23,370 bases of DNA from CAZMXI01 sp964570205 (GTDB lineage Bacteria; Planctomycetota; Phycisphaerae; Tepidisphaerales; Tepidisphaeraceae): NCBI GenBank assembly GCA_964570205.1, contig CAZMXI010000070.1, forward strand, positions 1 through 23,370. The letters are read 5' to 3'. The translations under genes and the position numbers were made by a program. This document shows positions 22,043 to 23,370 of the stretch, in pieces; the first letter of the stretch is position 1; every line of letters begins with the position of its first letter. The notes below the pieces were generated by a model. That model did no database searches, was not told the DNA's origin, and saw nothing but the letters and a program-made list of their open reading frames with translations.

Positions 22043-22690
22043 CTATCCCGCATCGCGCAACGTGGTCGGCATCTCCCCCAGGTGCTCCACGTCGTTCAGC
22101 CGCTCGATGGCCCACGCCCCATCGGAGTACGCCAGGTGCATGATCGAGCAGTTGGCGATCATGCACAATTCCGGCCGGCTCGCGTCATCCCGCATCGGCA
22201 GACGCCCATCAATCAGCATCCGCAACACCGCCCTGCATGGCCCCCCATGCGTCACCACCGCGATCGTCCGCCGCTCCGGGTAATCTCGCGGAATTCGCTC
22301 CATGGCCGACCGGATTCGCCCCATAAACGCCTCGGCCGATTCCGCACCAGGCGAGTCCGTCTCTCCCGACGCCGCCCGCCAGATATCGCTCTCGGCCGCC
22401 GATCGGCCTTCCATCTCGCCAAAACACCGCTCCCGCCAGGATGGATCCAGCATCACCGGCAGCCCGCACGCCCGGCCGATCGGCTCGGCCGTCTGCGCCG
22501 CCCGCGGCAGGTCTGATGAAATCACCACCTCGATGATTGGCGAATGCCTCGCCATGCGCTCCCCCAGCCTCCGCGCCTGCGCACGCCCCACGGTATTGAG
22601 CGGCGTCGGCTGATGCCCCTGAATGACCCCGCCGCTGTTGGCGTCGGTCAGCCCGTGCCGCAACAAGAGAATGTCCCATCGCCTGCCCAT
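22043..22690 (-). CDS. Histidine phosphatase family protein
   Basis: A 215-aa protein of the histidine phosphatase (phosphoglycerate-mutase-like) superfamily. LLLRHGLTDAN near the N-terminus has the RHG motif with the phospho-accepting histidine. SSDLPRAAQTAEPIG and ERCFGEMEGRSAAE follow, and VVTHGGPCRAVLRML carries the second catalytic histidine. Substrate cannot be assigned; relatives include alpha-ribazole phosphatase (CobC), broad phosphatases and phosphoglycerate mutases. ATG 22690 gives the usual N-terminus, but no good ribosome site precedes it, and the open frame runs about 34 codons further up without similarity. It lies 67 bp after the SUFU-domain gene on the same strand and converges with the gene ending at 22037. 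Confidence 0.85.
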   Translation of the reverse strand: MGRRWDILLLRHGLTDANSGGVIQGHQPTPLNTVGRAQARRLGERMARHSPIIEVVISSDLPRAAQTAEPIGRACGLPVMLDPSWRERCFGEMEGRSAAESDIWRAASGETDSPGAESAEAFMGRIRSAMERIPRDYPERRTIAVVTHGGPCRAVLRMLIDGRLPMRDDASRPELCMIANCSIMHLAYSDGAWAIERLNDVEHLGEMPTTLRDAG

Positions 22691-22757
22691 TGGCCGACGG
22701 ACTGTAGACCCCCCCGACAAAAACGCAAGCTGTTGGGGCGATGATTGGGTCGATCGC

Positions 22758-23370
22758 TCAAAATGGCCACCATCGCTTCTTTGCACAGACATTCGGCCGC
22801 TGCGGGTCGATCAATTCCGTGATCTCAGCCTTCTCGAACTTTTCCAACAGTCGTTCAAAGCCATCCTTCTCGTTCAACTTCAGGTTCATCTCTTCGGGAT
22901 ATAGCGGGAGCAGGCTGTAAAATGCGATGGTCACCTCGTCGTTGACCAGCAGTTCGTGCATGCCGGGGCAGAGGATCGGTGGTGCCACCATCATGCAGCC
23001 AAGCCGGGTCCCCTCGGCGAACGGCTCGGCCTGTTCTCCGTTTGGGATGGTGTGGCCCATGGCGATGAACGTGTTGTATTCGTGCGGCAGGCGCGCCACC
23101 AGCTTCAACCACCTGAACGGCCACCAGTACCGCTCATCTCGCATCACCTGCTGGTCCAACTGACCATCCGGGCCGATTCCCGACCAGTCTTCAGGCAGCG
23201 AGATCATCAATTCGGCGAACCGTGGGACATCGCCTTCGCCGGCACCGGGCACGTTCATCGGCTTGACACTCATGCCCGAGGTGACGATCGTGAAATGATT
23301 CGTGCCAATGGGGTGCTCTTCGCTTGGCTCCAGCCTGGTGGGGGGCACGATGTGCAGATCGATGTGCGCG
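22758..23370 (-). CDS. Suppressor-of-fused (SUFU) domain protein, 5' end outside the window
   Basis: At least 203 codons are present; the reading frame is open to the right edge. The coding sequence reads HIDLHIVPPTRLEPSEEHP from the edge, in line with the family pattern of HIDI-hydrophobic-VPPT. The true start therefore lies beyond base 23370, and the GTG at 23348 is internal. Family blocks include FTIVTSGMSVKPMNVP, RFAELMISLPEDW, YWWPFRWLKLVARLPHEYNT, MGHTIPNGEQAEPF and LLPLYPEEMNLKL. SUFU is known in animals as a Hedgehog-pathway regulator. In bacteria it is widespread, often in toxin-immunity loci, with no general function. No toxin gene is visible in the neighbourhood shown. Stop TGA at 22758-22760. 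Confidence 0.88.
   Translation of the reverse strand, partial: AHIDLHIVPPTRLEPSEEHPIGTNHFTIVTSGMSVKPMNVPGAGEGDVPRFAELMISLPEDWSGIGPDGQLDQQVMRDERYWWPFRWLKLVARLPHEYNTFIAMGHTIPNGEQAEPFAEGTRLGCMMVAPPILCPGMHELLVNDEVTIAFYSLLPLYPEEMNLKLNEKDGFERLLEKFEKAEITELIDPQRPNVCAKKRWWPF

Overview
The window is GC-rich, densely coded chromosomal DNA. It most likely comes from a member of the Planctomycetota, possibly Phycisphaerae. The best marker is the protein at 11511-12635, whose N-terminus carries LETRRLLA, a form of the planctomycetal LEPR-XLL motif. A suppressor-of-fused protein, a large DUF5060-type secreted protein and a beta-helix protein fit this. A run of ten Ns at 20711-20720 shows a draft or metagenome assembly. 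I see no rRNA, tRNA, CRISPR array, transposase or integrase.

Layout. 1-3147 (+): a promoter, a candidate leader peptide and attenuator, citramalate synthase (cimA), then a class V aminotransferase of the alanine/serine-glyoxylate type. 3238-7680 (-): a tightly packed operon, read right to left: XRE-cupin regulator, TRIC/UPF0126 membrane protein, threonine dehydrogenase (tdh), 2-amino-3-ketobutyrate CoA ligase (kbl) and a DUF169 protein. 7834-8733 (+): an ACT-formyltransferase (PurU-like), divergent from the operon across a region rich in repeats. 8805-12635: a secreted beta-helix protein (-), a GyrI-like protein (+), QueE (-) and an RTX-repeat LEPR-XLL protein (+). 12660-15798 (-): rmlA, a GT4 glycosyltransferase and rmlB. 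16056-17967 (-): purD and yqgE. 18393-20032 (+): a MotA/MotB (PomAB-type) stator pair. 20241-22037 (+): a secreted DUF5060/TIM-barrel protein. 22043-23370 (-): a histidine phosphatase and a SUFU-domain protein cut by the right edge.

How the genes fit together. The left third centres on threonine, isoleucine and glycine. CimA makes isoleucine precursors without threonine. Tdh and Kbl turn threonine into glycine and acetyl-CoA. The aminotransferase can make glycine from glyoxylate, UPF0126 proteins have been linked to glycine transport, and PurD (further right) consumes glycine. The candidate attenuator before cimA, with Ile/Thr/Leu codons in its leader peptide and a mutually exclusive antiterminator, is the most striking regulatory element. 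The right half covers surface sugars, purine synthesis, motility and secreted proteins.

At larger scale, the + strand changes from G-rich on the left to C-rich on the right, whichever way the genes point, with the change near 12-13 kb. This is the pattern expected where replication forks meet. Bases 1-55 hold no gene I can support; short open frames touch the left edge but are not diagnostic.
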